Shown: positions 36,992 to 44,703 of the stretch, piece by piece
Layout of the letters: every line of letters starts with the position of its first letter
Position numbering within the stretch: the first letter of the stretch is position 1
Assembly: GCA_003343995.1 (NCBI GenBank)
Contig: QAKE01000078.1
Coordinates: 11,031 to 75,030 of the forward strand
Direction: 5' to 3'
Source of the DNA: Bacillota bacterium
GTDB lineage: Bacteria; Bacillota; Clostridia; Christensenellales; Borkfalkiaceae
DNA length: 64,000 bases
Position numbers and translations under genes: made by a program
The notes under the pieces: model-generated
What the model was told of the DNA's origin: nothing
Seen by the model: only the letters and a program-made list of their open reading frames with translations
The model's database searches: none

Positions 36992-37671
36992 CGTACGAAC
37001 GAGTCGTCGAGAGGATTCGGGCGCTTTCTTCCGAAAAGCAGCGGGATTTCACCGCCAAACTCACCCCGACGAACGATAAAATTTACGGCGCGCGCGTGCC
37101 CGATCTGCGCGCTTTGGCAAAGGAAATCGCCGCGGATGCGGAGGAGTTTCTGTCGGCGGAAAAACATTCTCTGGAAGAAAAGATGCTCCACGGTTTCATT
37201 CTCTGTTACCGCAAGCGCGGTTTTGCGGAATTTCGGCAGGATATCCTGTCCTTCGTTTCCCTCATCGACAATTGGGCGGTGTGCGACTGCGTGGCGGCGA
37301 CGTGCAAGGCGGTCGCCAAAAATAAGGAAACCTTTTTCGGGGACATCGAAACGCTCGCCGCCGACGGGCGGCCGTTCGCGCGGCGGTTCGCCTTCGTGCT
37401 GCTGCTCGATTATTACGCGGAGGAAGAATACGCGTCCCGCATTTTCACCCTCTGCGAAAATACCGCGCGCGGGGAATATTACGTAAATATGGCGATCGCG
37501 TGGCTTTTGAGCGTGTGTTACGTCAAGGTGCCCGCGGCGACGAAGGCGTATCTTTCGGTCTGTTCGCTGGAAGAGGATATTCTCAAAAAGACCGAACGCA
37601 AAATTTTGGAAAGTTTTCGCGTCAGCGAAGAAGATAAAATCAACATCAGAAAATACGGAGTAAAACATTAA
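36988..37671 (+). CDS. AlkD-like DNA alkylation repair protein
   Basis: 227 aa made of HEAT-like helical repeats, matching the DNA-alkylation-repair (AlkC/AlkD) family. Conserved features: YGARVPDLRALAKEIA, IDNWAVCDCVAATC with the Trp/Asp pair that contacts alkylated bases, GRPFARRFAFVLLLDYY, and a C-terminal basic helix. AlkD excises positively charged N3/N7-alkyl purines without flipping the base. Start ATG 36988 overlaps the GH13 stop by 4 nt, so it is co-translated with the glycogen genes; a functional link is not obvious. Confidence 0.85.
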   Translation: MTYERVVERIRALSSEKQRDFTAKLTPTNDKIYGARVPDLRALAKEIAADAEEFLSAEKHSLEEKMLHGFILCYRKRGFAEFRQDILSFVSLIDNWAVCDCVAATCKAVAKNKETFFGDIETLAADGRPFARRFAFVLLLDYYAEEEYASRIFTLCENTARGEYYVNMAIAWLLSVCYVKVPAATKAYLSVCSLEEDILKKTERKILESFRVSEEDKINIRKYGVKH

Positions 37672-37675
37672 ATCC

Positions 37676-39850
37676 ATGGACATTACGGCAAGACTTACCG
37701 AGGAATTCAAACTCAAGCCCGCTTATGCGGAAAATATCGTAAAACTCATCGACGACGGCAACACCATTCCCTTTATCGCCCGTTACAGAAAGGAAATGCA
37801 CGGCAATTTAGACGATCAGATTCTGCGCGAATTTGCCGACCGTCTGGCGTACCTTCGCAATCTCGAAAAGCGCAAGGAGGAGGTGCGTTCCGCCATCGAA
37901 GAACAGGGCAAGATGACGGAGGAGATCTCCGCCGCCCTCGCGGAAGCGAAAACGCTTACGGAGGTGGAGGACATCTACCGCCCGTATAAGCAGAAGAAAA
38001 AAACGCGCGCCACCGTCGCCCTCGCGAAGGGGCTGGAGCCGCTCGCCGACATCGTGCAGGCGCAAAACGTCGCGGATGGCACGGCGGAAGAGCTCGCCGC
38101 TCCCTACGTCAGCGAAGAAAAGGGCGTCAAAAACGCGAAAGAGGCGCTGGACGGCGCGAAGGACATCATCGCCGAGCGCATTTCCGACGACGCGGAACTC
38201 CGCAAAAAACTGCGTAAAATCTTCTTAAAGCAGGCGGAAATTTCCACGAAACTCGTCGAGGACAAGGAAAACGCCAAAACTTACGAAATGTATCGGGATT
38301 ATTCCGAGCCGGTGTCGGAAATCAAAAGTCACCGCGTGCTCGCAGTCAACCGCGGCGAGGCGGAGGAATGTTTAAAGGTTAAAATCGAATTCGACAAGGC
38401 GTTCGGCACGCGGGTTTGTCAGGCGTTCTTCGTCAAAGCCGGTTCCGTCACCACCTATTTGGTGGAAGAGGCCGCCGCGGACGCTTACGAACGGCTGATT
38501 TTCCCCTCGCTGGAACGGGAGATCCGCGCGCTTTTGACGGAGGAGGCGTCCGAACAGGCGATCAAAATGTTCGAGGTCAACCTGCGCCCGCTGCTCATGC
38601 AGCCGCCGCTGAAGGGCAAGGTGGTGCTGGGGTACGATCCCGCGTACAGAACGGGGTGTAAGCTCGCCGTCGTCAATCCGCAGGGCACGGTGCTTTATAA
38701 AACGGTCATCTATCCCACGCCGCCGCACAACAAGGTGGAAGAGGCGAAAAAGACCTTGAAAGCCATCATCGAAAAATACGGCGTGGAGGTCGTTTCCATC
38801 GGCAACGGCACGGCGTCGAAGGAATCGGAGATCTTTGTCGCCGACACGTTGAAGGAAATCGATGCGAAGGTTTCCTATATCGTCGTCAGCGAAGCGGGGG
38901 CGTCGGTCTATTCCGCCTCCAAGCTGGGCGCGGAGGAATTTCCCGATTACGACGTGGCGGAGCGCAGCGCCGTTTCCATCGCCCGCCGTCTGCAAGATCC
39001 GTTGGCGGAGCTCATCAAAATCGATCCGAAATCCATCGGCGTGGGGCAGTATCAGCACGATATGCCGCAAAACCGGCTGGACAGCGTGCTGGAAGGCGTG
39101 CTGGAGGACTGCGTGAACAGCGTCGGCGTGGATTTGAACACCGCGAGCGCTTCCTTGCTGAAATTCGTTTCGGGGCTCAACGCGGGCATCGCGAAAAATA
39201 TCGTAAAATACCGCGACGAAAACGGCAGGTTCCGTTCCCGCAGGGAAATTTTAAAGGTGAGCAAGCTCGGCGAAAAGGCGTTCGAGCAGAGCGCGGGCTT
39301 TTTGCGCATCACCGACGGCGACAACATACTCGACAACACGGCGGTGCATCCGGAATCGTATAAGAGCGCCGAAACGCTGCTTTCCGCCTTCGGCTATACC
39401 GACGAGGACGTGCGCGCGGGCAACATCAAGGATCTGCCCCAGCGCATCCGCGAAAAGGGGGAGGAAAGCGTTGCCGCCGACTGCGGCATGGGCGTTCCCA
39501 CCATGCGCGACATCGTAACCGAGCTTTTAAAACCGGGCAGGGATATCCGCGACGCGCTCCCCAAGCCCGTTTTACGCGACGACATCATGAGCATCGGCGA
39601 CCTGAAGGTGGGTATGGAGCTCACCGGCACGGTGCGCAACGTGGCGGATTTCGGCGTATTCGTCGACCTCGGCGTGCATCAGGACGGTTTGGTGCACATT
39701 TCGGAAATCACCGACAAGTTCATCAAACACCCCAGCGACGTGCTCAAAGTGGGGCAAATCGTTAAGGTGCGCGTCATCGGCGTCGATTTAAAACGCAACA
39801 GAATTGCGCTTTCCATGAAGGGCGGGGATAAAAAAAAGAAAAACGCTTGA
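37676..39850 (+). CDS. tex: Tex-family RNA-binding protein
   Basis: 724 aa with the full Tex order: N-terminal helix-turn-helix region (ITARLTEEFKLKPAYAENIVKLIDDGNTIPFIARYRKEM), a YqgF-like RNase-H fold (VLGYDPAYRTGCKLAVV), tandem helix-hairpin-helix motifs (SVGVDLNTASASLLKFVSGL) and a C-terminal S1 domain (VGMELTGTVRNVADFGVFVDLGVHQDGLVHIS). It binds nucleic acid and influences transcription and tolerance to stress. It ends just inside the -35 box of the acpP promoter. Confidence 0.95.
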   Translation: MDITARLTEEFKLKPAYAENIVKLIDDGNTIPFIARYRKEMHGNLDDQILREFADRLAYLRNLEKRKEEVRSAIEEQGKMTEEISAALAEAKTLTEVEDIYRPYKQKKKTRATVALAKGLEPLADIVQAQNVADGTAEELAAPYVSEEKGVKNAKEALDGAKDIIAERISDDAELRKKLRKIFLKQAEISTKLVEDKENAKTYEMYRDYSEPVSEIKSHRVLAVNRGEAEECLKVKIEFDKAFGTRVCQAFFVKAGSVTTYLVEEAAADAYERLIFPSLEREIRALLTEEASEQAIKMFEVNLRPLLMQPPLKGKVVLGYDPAYRTGCKLAVVNPQGTVLYKTVIYPTPPHNKVEEAKKTLKAIIEKYGVEVVSIGNGTASKESEIFVADTLKEIDAKVSYIVVSEAGASVYSASKLGAEEFPDYDVAERSAVSIARRLQDPLAELIKIDPKSIGVGQYQHDMPQNRLDSVLEGVLEDCVNSVGVDLNTASASLLKFVSGLNAGIAKNIVKYRDENGRFRSRREILKVSKLGEKAFEQSAGFLRITDGDNILDNTAVHPESYKSAETLLSAFGYTDEDVRAGNIKDLPQRIREKGEESVAADCGMGVPTMRDIVTELLKPGRDIRDALPKPVLRDDIMSIGDLKVGMELTGTVRNVADFGVFVDLGVHQDGLVHISEITDKFIKHPSDVLKVGQIVKVRVIGVDLKRNRIALSMKGGDKKKKNA

Positions 39851-39875
39851 CATAAGCGCGGAATTATATTAAAAT
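39847..39875 (+). promoter_or_regulatory. Sigma-A promoter of acpP
   Basis: TTGACA (39847-39852), a 17-nt spacer and TAAAAT (39870-39875). The -35 box contains the stop codon of tex. Confidence 0.8.
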
Positions 39876-39903
39876 TTATGTATATCTACGGAGGTAAGTA
39901 CAA

Positions 39904-40137
39904 ATGGTAGGCATAGATAAAATCAAAGAACTTTTGGCGGCGCAGCTGAGCATTTCGGCGGATGAAGTTTCCGCGGAAAAGGAAATCGTAAAAGATCTGG
40001 GCGCGGATTCGCTCGACATCGTGGAAATGCTGATGACCTTGGAAGAGGAATACGGCGTAACCATTCCCGACGAGGAAACGGTGGACATCAAAACGGTGGG
40101 CGACATCGTAAGGGTTCTCGATAAATACGTAAAATAA
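39904..40137 (+). CDS. acpP: Acyl carrier protein
   Basis: 77 aa. The 4'-phosphopantetheine attachment Ser lies in GADSLDIVEMLMTLEEEYGV. It is acidic and all-helical, and carries acyl chains in fatty-acid synthesis. GGAGG lies upstream of the ATG. It has its own consensus promoter and a strong terminator, so it forms a single-gene unit here, apart from fab genes. Confidence 0.95.
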   Translation: MVGIDKIKELLAAQLSISADEVSAEKEIVKDLGADSLDIVEMLMTLEEEYGVTIPDEETVDIKTVGDIVRVLDKYVK

Positions 40138-40143
40138 AAAATG

Positions 40144-40170
40144 ACGGCGGCGGTTTTGCCGCCGTTTTAA
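40144..40170 (+). terminator. Terminator after acpP
   Basis: ACGGCGGC (40144-40151) pairs with GCCGCCGT (40158-40165); the U-tract is TTTTAATTTT. Confidence 0.85.
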
Positions 40171-40187
40171 TTTTAAAAGGCGCAGTA

Positions 40188-40215
40188 GCATAAAAGCGGC
40201 GCGGGCGCATATATT
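40188..40215 (+). promoter_or_regulatory. Sigma-E/sigma-K-like sporulation promoter
   Basis: A -10-like CATATATT (40208-40215) fits the mother-cell consensus (CATAnnnT) and a -35-like GCATAAA (40188-40194) lies 13 nt upstream. No sigma-A match was seen in this gap, which is bounded on the left by the acpP terminator. Confidence 0.45.
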
Positions 40216-40243
40216 GAATTAAGAAACGAAAAGGAGGAAAACA

Positions 40244-40876
40244 ATGTCGTTTTTTTGCAATTTCAAATCGGATAGATGTCCGGGACCGATCAACGGCAAC
40301 CCGATGAACGGGCTTTGCGAAAAAGTCTGCATACAGGCAAAAAAAGTGTTCGACGCGTGTATGCGCCAGACGCAGGAAACGGGGCTTGTGCTCAATATCT
40401 CCAACCTGAATCCCGCTAACCCTACATATCCGCTTACCTTCGTCAGCGCGAAGAGTACCACTTCCGCGGGGGTGATATCCAATCTGTTGGTGGAACCCTT
40501 GACGGAGCGCGACCGCGCGTCGCGCGTGCGGGCGGATATCACCATTCCCGTTTCCGTCGCTTATACCGACGCGAACGGCGTGGAAGGCGCGGCAACGGCC
40601 AACGTCACCATAACCGAGGACGTGATTTTGAACATCCCCTCGCCGAGCATCATGCCGTATATGGTGGAAGCCGTCGTATCGCTGGTGTCCACAAAGGGCG
40701 TTTATACCGATACCAATCAGTTTACCATCGACGCTTGCGTGACCATCATCCTGAAGGTCGTTATGGAAGTGGAACTGCTCGTTCCGTCCTACGGCTATTC
40801 GGCGATTCCGCCGTGTCAGGAGTACACGCAGGAAGTTTGCGCCGGTTTCTTCGAGTTGCCGGTATTCCCGCAATAA
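40244..40876 (+). CDS. Cys-rich N-terminus, beta-rich protein; possible spore-coat component
   Basis: 210 aa, not recognised with confidence. The N-terminal ~40 residues hold five Cys (CNF, RCPG, LCEKVCIQAKKVFDAC). The middle is beta-rich and hydrophobic (ADITIPVSVAYTDANGV, then EDVILNIPSPSIMPYMV and ACVTIILKVVMEVELLVPSYGY). It ends with two more Cys (PPCQEYTQEVC). No signal peptide or membrane helix is evident. The beta pattern loosely recalls spore morphogenetic (SipL/DUF3794-like) domains. A mother-cell-type promoter upstream supports a sporulation role, but this is inference. It forms its own unit between two terminators. AAGGAGG is seen before the ATG. Confidence 0.6.
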   Translation: MSFFCNFKSDRCPGPINGNPMNGLCEKVCIQAKKVFDACMRQTQETGLVLNISNLNPANPTYPLTFVSAKSTTSAGVISNLLVEPLTERDRASRVRADITIPVSVAYTDANGVEGAATANVTITEDVILNIPSPSIMPYMVEAVVSLVSTKGVYTDTNQFTIDACVTIILKVVMEVELLVPSYGYSAIPPCQEYTQEVCAGFFELPVFPQ

Positions 40877-40893
40877 AGAAATCGATCATTCTT

Positions 40894-40928
40894 TGCGCCG
40901 CAGCGAGAGCTGCGGCGCATATTTTTTT
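40894..40928 (+). terminator. Strong terminator
   Basis: An 11-bp perfect stem (40894-40904 with 40909-40919), GAGA loop, then TATTTTTTT. Confidence 0.92.
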
Positions 40929-40947
40929 GCCGCCGCGGCAAAATAGC

Positions 40948-40976
40948 TTGCTAAATCTTAGGGAAAATGGTACACT
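40948..40976 (+). promoter_or_regulatory. Sigma-A-like promoter for the metallophosphoesterase
   Basis: TTGCTA (40948-40953), a 17-nt spacer and TACACT (40971-40976), just after the terminator and ~30 nt before the ATG. Confidence 0.6.
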
Positions 40977-41008
40977 TATAGCATATTGAAAAAACGCGGG
41001 GAGCGCCA

Positions 41009-41707
41009 ATGAAAATTTACGCGATCAGCGACCTTCATATTTCCGCCGACGGCGGCAAGCCGATGGAAGTGTTCGGCGGAAACTGGGTGGGATATCTGGA
41101 AAAAATCGTCGAAGATTGGGAAAAAAAAGTTACCGATAACGACCTTGTGCTCATCGGCGGCGACATCAGCTGGGCGATGCATCTCGAGGACGCGATCAAG
41201 GATTTATCGCTGATTTTTCCCTTGAAAGGCAAAAAGATACTCATCCGCGGCAATCACGATTATTGGTGGAGCGGCATCGGCAGGGTGCGCGCCGCCCTTC
41301 CCGAAAACGTTTACGCCCTGCAAAACGACGCGGTGAAAATCGAAAACGTCGTCGTGTGCGGTTCGCGGGCGTGGAGCGTGCCCGATTCGCCCGATTTTAA
41401 AGAGGCGGACGAGAAGATCTATAAGCGGGAAACGGAGCGGCTGCGATTGTCCTTCCATGCGGCGAACAAACTGCGGCAGGAGGGGGACAAGCTCGTGGCG
41501 CTGGTGCATTATCCGCCCTTCAACGTGCGGCGGGAAAGTTCCGATTTCACCGATCTATTTGAAAAAAACAACGTAAACGCGGTGGTGTACGGGCATCTGC
41601 ACGGTCAAAATTCCCGCGGGGACAGGCTGGTGAAAAAGAACGGCATCGATTATTATCTCACTTCCTGCGACATGGTCGATAACAAACTTACGGAGATCAA
41701 ATTATAG
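41009..41707 (+). CDS. Calcineurin-like metallophosphoesterase
   Basis: 232 aa. All binuclear-metal motifs are present: ISDLHIS (residue ~4), GGDISW, RGNHDYWW, HYPPF and YGHLHGQ. The family includes phosphodiesterases and phosphatases on nucleotides or phosphoproteins; this subfamily (ser/thr-phosphatase-like, YkuE-neighbouring) has no assigned substrate that I can name. GGGGAG precedes the ATG. The next gene, an EIIC protein, begins 10 nt later, so the two may be co-transcribed. Confidence 0.85.
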   Translation: MKIYAISDLHISADGGKPMEVFGGNWVGYLEKIVEDWEKKVTDNDLVLIGGDISWAMHLEDAIKDLSLIFPLKGKKILIRGNHDYWWSGIGRVRAALPENVYALQNDAVKIENVVVCGSRAWSVPDSPDFKEADEKIYKRETERLRLSFHAANKLRQEGDKLVALVHYPPFNVRRESSDFTDLFEKNNVNAVVYGHLHGQNSRGDRLVKKNGIDYYLTSCDMVDNKLTEIKL

Positions 41708-41717
41708 GAGATATAAG

Positions 41718-42872
41718 ATGGAAGAAGAAAAAGAACTCGAAAGGGCAGAAGAAAAACCGACGGCGGCGGACAAAGTGAAAAATTACTTTAAAACGCTGCC
41801 CAAACGCTATTTCATCACGGCGTTTTCCGGCATGGCGCAGGGGCTTTTCTGCACGCTGATCGCCGGAACGATTCTGGCGCAGATCGGCGGCTGGATCGGC
41901 GACAACGCCTTCGGCAGAATGGTCAGCGCCATCGCGGGCATCGCAAAATCGCTGATGGGCGTGGGTATCGGCGTGGGCATCGCAAACGCCCTCGGGAAAA
42001 ACAAACTCATCGTGTTCACCGCGGCGGTCGCCGGCTTTATCGGCGCGTGGGCGAATACCATAATGAACGGCACGTTCGCCCTCAAGCTCGGCGTGCCGGG
42101 CAACCCCATCGGCAGCTACGTCGTCACGATGTTCACGGTGGAAATCGCCTCCCTTTACGCGGGGAAAACCAAGCTCGACATCATTTTGATCCCGCTCGGC
42201 ATGATGGTTTTATCGCTGGGCGCGATTTACGTCGCTTTTCCCTTTATCTGGCTCATCGATCAGCTCGGCGTGCTCATCGCCATCGCTACGAAGGCGACGC
42301 CTTTCGTGATGGGCATCGTCATCTCCGTAGTCATGGGGATACTGCTCACCATGCCGACTTCCAGCGCGGCGATCTGGGTTGCGGTGGCGTCTCCCGTACT
42401 CGCGGGCACGAACGCGGAACAGATCGGCGCCATGCTGCTCGCAGGCGGCGCGGCGGCAGTCGGGTGCGCCTGCCACATGGTGGGCTTTGCCGTGGCTTCT
42501 TTTAAGGAAAACGGCGTCGGCGGACTCATTTCGCAGGGCATCGGCACGAGCATGCTGCAAATTCCCAATATCATGAAAAAACCGATCATCATGGTGCCGC
42601 AGATCATCTCCAGCGCCGTTTGCGGTCCGCTTTCCACCTGCGTTTTCGGACTGATGTGCGACGCGACGGGCGGCGGCATGGGCACGAGCGGTCTCGTGGG
42701 CGTGTTTTCCACCGTTTCCGCCTCCGTGGCGCAAGGCGTCAGCGGCTGGCTGACGGGGCTCGGCATCGCGCTGCTCATGTTCATTCTCCCCGCCGTCATC
42801 GGCTGGTTCTTTACGTGGCTCTTCACCAAAAAGGGCTGGATCAAGGACGGGGATATGAAACTCGATTCGTAA
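41718..42872 (+). CDS. PTS EIIC_2-family membrane protein (PfoR-like)
   Basis: 384 aa with about nine or ten hydrophobic helices after a charged ~30-residue N-terminus. GVGIGVGIANALGKN, MPTSSAAIWVAVASPVLAGTNAEQIGAMLLAGGAAAVGCACHMVGFA and the C-terminal PAVIGWFFTWLF fit the EIIC_2/PfoR family, which resembles PTS permeases but occurs without EIIA/EIIB partners. None is encoded nearby. In Clostridium perfringens PfoR was linked to toxin regulation; transport function is unproven. AGGAG lies before the ATG, and a terminator follows. Confidence 0.8.
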   Translation: MEEEKELERAEEKPTAADKVKNYFKTLPKRYFITAFSGMAQGLFCTLIAGTILAQIGGWIGDNAFGRMVSAIAGIAKSLMGVGIGVGIANALGKNKLIVFTAAVAGFIGAWANTIMNGTFALKLGVPGNPIGSYVVTMFTVEIASLYAGKTKLDIILIPLGMMVLSLGAIYVAFPFIWLIDQLGVLIAIATKATPFVMGIVISVVMGILLTMPTSSAAIWVAVASPVLAGTNAEQIGAMLLAGGAAAVGCACHMVGFAVASFKENGVGGLISQGIGTSMLQIPNIMKKPIIMVPQIISSAVCGPLSTCVFGLMCDATGGGMGTSGLVGVFSTVSASVAQGVSGWLTGLGIALLMFILPAVIGWFFTWLFTKKGWIKDGDMKLDS

Positions 42873-42876
42873 ACTC

Positions 42877-42901
42877 AAAAAACGCCTTCGGGCGTTTTTT
42901 T
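42877..42901 (+). terminator. Terminator after the EIIC gene
   Basis: AAAAAACGCC (42877-42886), a TTCG tetraloop and GGCGTTTTTTT (42891-42901): a compact, high-confidence intrinsic terminator. Confidence 0.93.
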
Positions 42902-42910
42902 GTCGAATAC

Positions 42911-42941
42911 GGTTATTTCGGCGGGCTTTCGGGCATATACT
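42911..42941 (+). promoter_or_regulatory. Possible sigma-E promoter of yabP
   Basis: A -10-like CATATACT (42934-42941) with a weaker -35-like GGTTATT (42911-42917) 16 nt upstream. yabP belongs to the sigma-E regulon in Bacillus; the spacer is longer than usual. Confidence 0.35.
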
Positions 42942-42966
42942 CCATTAGAAAAGAGGGAGGACGGAT

Positions 42967-43227
42967 ATGCAGGAAACGGAAGGCTTGCAAAAGCTCACAT
43001 TGGACAATCAGCGCAAGCTGTTTATGAGCGGGGTGGAATCGGTGGACGCCTTTTCCGAACGCGAGTTGAAGCTGACCTTGAACGGTAGCCGCGTTCTCGT
43101 CGGGGGCGAGGGCATCAAGATCACCGCCTTCAATAAGGGGAACGGTTCGCTCACTGCCGACGGAAAATTCACTTACATACGCTACGACGTGCAAAAAGCG
43201 CCCCTTTTAAAGCGGATTTTCAAGTAA
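42967..43227 (+). CDS. yabP: Sporulation protein YabP
   Basis: 86 aa, YabP/YqfC family: LTLDNQRKLFMSGVESVDAFSERELKLTLNGSRVLVGGEGIKITAFNKGNG is the family core. YabP is made in the mother cell and, with YabQ, is needed for cortex formation. GGGAGG precedes the ATG. Its stop overlaps the yabQ start (TAATG), as in most spore formers. This gene, yabQ and divIC are the best evidence that the organism belongs to a sporulating lineage. Confidence 0.9.
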   Translation: MQETEGLQKLTLDNQRKLFMSGVESVDAFSERELKLTLNGSRVLVGGEGIKITAFNKGNGSLTADGKFTYIRYDVQKAPLLKRIFK

Positions 43228-43733
43228 TGTTCGTAAGCGCGGGGCAGTTTTACGTATTTTTCGGCGCATTCGCCTACGGCATTTTGGGCGGTGCGGTCAA
43301 GCATTTCATTTCCGCCGCGAAGCTGCCGGTAAAAAACAACGTGTACCGCGCCGCGGTGGACGTTTTCGCGTACGTCGTGCTGGCGGCGGGGTTCGTCGCG
43401 TTCAAGCATTTGTACGATTTTCCGTCCGTGCGCGCTTATATGTTTCTCGCGGTTTTTGCGGGAATGTGGCTTTATGAGAAAAGTTTTGCTCGATTAGTTG
43501 CAAATATTGCCGAAAAAGTGTACAATAGAAGGAAAGTAAAGAAGGAAAAAAGAGCCGATGAACGAAAACAAACTCAAACGGCTGGTCGTGGCGGCAACGG
43601 CGACGGCGGTCATCTTGCTGGTCATTTTGGTAAGCGTGCTCGTATACCAGCTCGCGGCGATCAACCGCGAACAGTCTTTAAGGAACGAATACGATGCGGC
43701 TATCGCCGAACTCGAGCAGATGATAGACGATAA
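43227..43733 (+). CDS. yabQ: Sporulation protein YabQ, with a long tail overlapping divIC
   Basis: 168 aa as read. Residues ~5-90 are the YabQ membrane domain (GQFYVFFGAFAYGILGGAVKHFI, then further helices to about residue 95), required for spore cortex synthesis. From about residue 95 the sequence turns into a basic, Gly/Arg-rich tail. The last 176 nt lie inside divIC in another frame, a far longer overlap than usual. The tail's composition (TAGRGGNGDGGHLAG...) is what an off-frame read of divIC would give, so functional YabQ may be just the first ~105 residues. Confidence 0.82.
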   Translation: MFVSAGQFYVFFGAFAYGILGGAVKHFISAAKLPVKNNVYRAAVDVFAYVVLAAGFVAFKHLYDFPSVRAYMFLAVFAGMWLYEKSFARLVANIAEKVYNRRKVKKEKRADERKQTQTAGRGGNGDGGHLAGHFGKRARIPARGDQPRTVFKERIRCGYRRTRADDRR

Positions 43734-43827
43734 CGAGAGCATTATAGCGATCAAAAAACAGCGCTGGTACATCGAAAAAATCGCGCGCGAGCTGGGTTAT
43801 TACTATCCCGACGACGTGGGGCAGTAA
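43558..43827 (+). CDS. divIC: Septum formation initiator, DivIC/FtsB family
   Basis: 89 aa: a short cytoplasmic N-terminus, one membrane helix (~9-30), then an extracellular coiled coil (LAAINREQSLRNEYDAAIAELEQMIDDNE) and a conserved YIEKIARELGYYYPDD end. It belongs to the divisome FtsB/FtsL/FtsQ complex. The yabP-yabQ-divIC order is classic in Bacillota. GAAGGAAAAAAGAG precedes ATG 43558, confirming this start despite the yabQ overlap. Confidence 0.88.
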   Translation: MNENKLKRLVVAATATAVILLVILVSVLVYQLAAINREQSLRNEYDAAIAELEQMIDDNESIIAIKKQRWYIEKIARELGYYYPDDVGQ

Positions 43828-43830
43828 ACC

Positions 43831-44703
43831 GTGAAATACGCAATTTTCGATTTGGGCTCCAATTCCGTGCGTTTAATGCTCTGGGAAAGGGGAAAGACTT
43901 TGGAAAAACGCGTCGTCGTCACCGGTTTGGGGCGCGGCTTGCAATCGGGCGGCACGCTCGACGGGGCCGCGGCGGAGCGCACGCTGAACGCGGTGCGTTC
44001 GCTGAAAGACTACGCGAAAGACCGCGGCGCGGAGCGCTTTTGCGCGTTCGGCACGGCGGCGATGAGAAAGGCTGCGGACGGCGGCGAGTTTGCGCGGCGC
44101 ATCGCCCTTGAAACGGGCGTGCCGACGGAGATTATCGGCGGCGAGGAAGAGGCGGCATTCGGGCTTTCGGGCGCGCTTTGCGGCAGGGACGGCGGCATCA
44201 TCGATATCGGCGGCGCGAGCACGGAAATTACCGTTTCCGCGGGCGGAAAAAAGATTTATTCATATTCCCTCGATTTGGGTACGGTCAGCTTGACGGACGC
44301 CTGCGGGCAGAACGCGGGAAAATCCGCCGCGCTCAGCGCGGAAAAAATAAAGGAATACGGCGAAATTCCCTCGGCGGAATTTTACGGCATCGGCGGCACG
44401 GCAACCAGCCTTGCGGCAATCGATTTGGCGCTTTCGCCGTACGATCCCGCGCGGGTGAACGGTCACGTGCTCGGCAGGGAAACAATGCGTTCCCTCGCTT
44501 CGCGCCTTGCGGCGATGAGCGTGGAGGAGCGCAGAAATCTGAAAGGACTTCAGCCCGAACGCGCGGAGGTTATCGCCAACGGCGCGTTGCTGCTTGTTGC
44601 GATCATGGAGCGTTTCGGCATGGAAAAAATAACGGTGAGCGAGAGCGACAATCTGGAAGGTTACGCGCTGAGCCGTTTTGCAAAGACAGAGGACAAGCGA
44701 TGA
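43831..44703 (+). CDS. Ppx/GppA phosphatase
   Basis: 290 aa, matching the two-lobed acetate/sugar kinase-like core of exopolyphosphatase and pppGpp phosphatase. The N-terminus YAIFDLGSNSVRLMLWERG is the phosphate-1 loop, and GAERFCAFGTAAMRKA, EEEAAFGLSGAL and GGIIDIGGASTEITV follow. It lacks the C-terminal HD extension of long Ppx. It could degrade polyphosphate or pppGpp; which one cannot be told. GTG start at 43831, 3 nt after divIC, in the place often held by this family after divIC. Confidence 0.88.
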   Translation: MKYAIFDLGSNSVRLMLWERGKTLEKRVVVTGLGRGLQSGGTLDGAAAERTLNAVRSLKDYAKDRGAERFCAFGTAAMRKAADGGEFARRIALETGVPTEIIGGEEEAAFGLSGALCGRDGGIIDIGGASTEITVSAGGKKIYSYSLDLGTVSLTDACGQNAGKSAALSAEKIKEYGEIPSAEFYGIGGTATSLAAIDLALSPYDPARVNGHVLGRETMRSLASRLAAMSVEERRNLKGLQPERAEVIANGALLLVAIMERFGMEKITVSESDNLEGYALSRFAKTEDKR

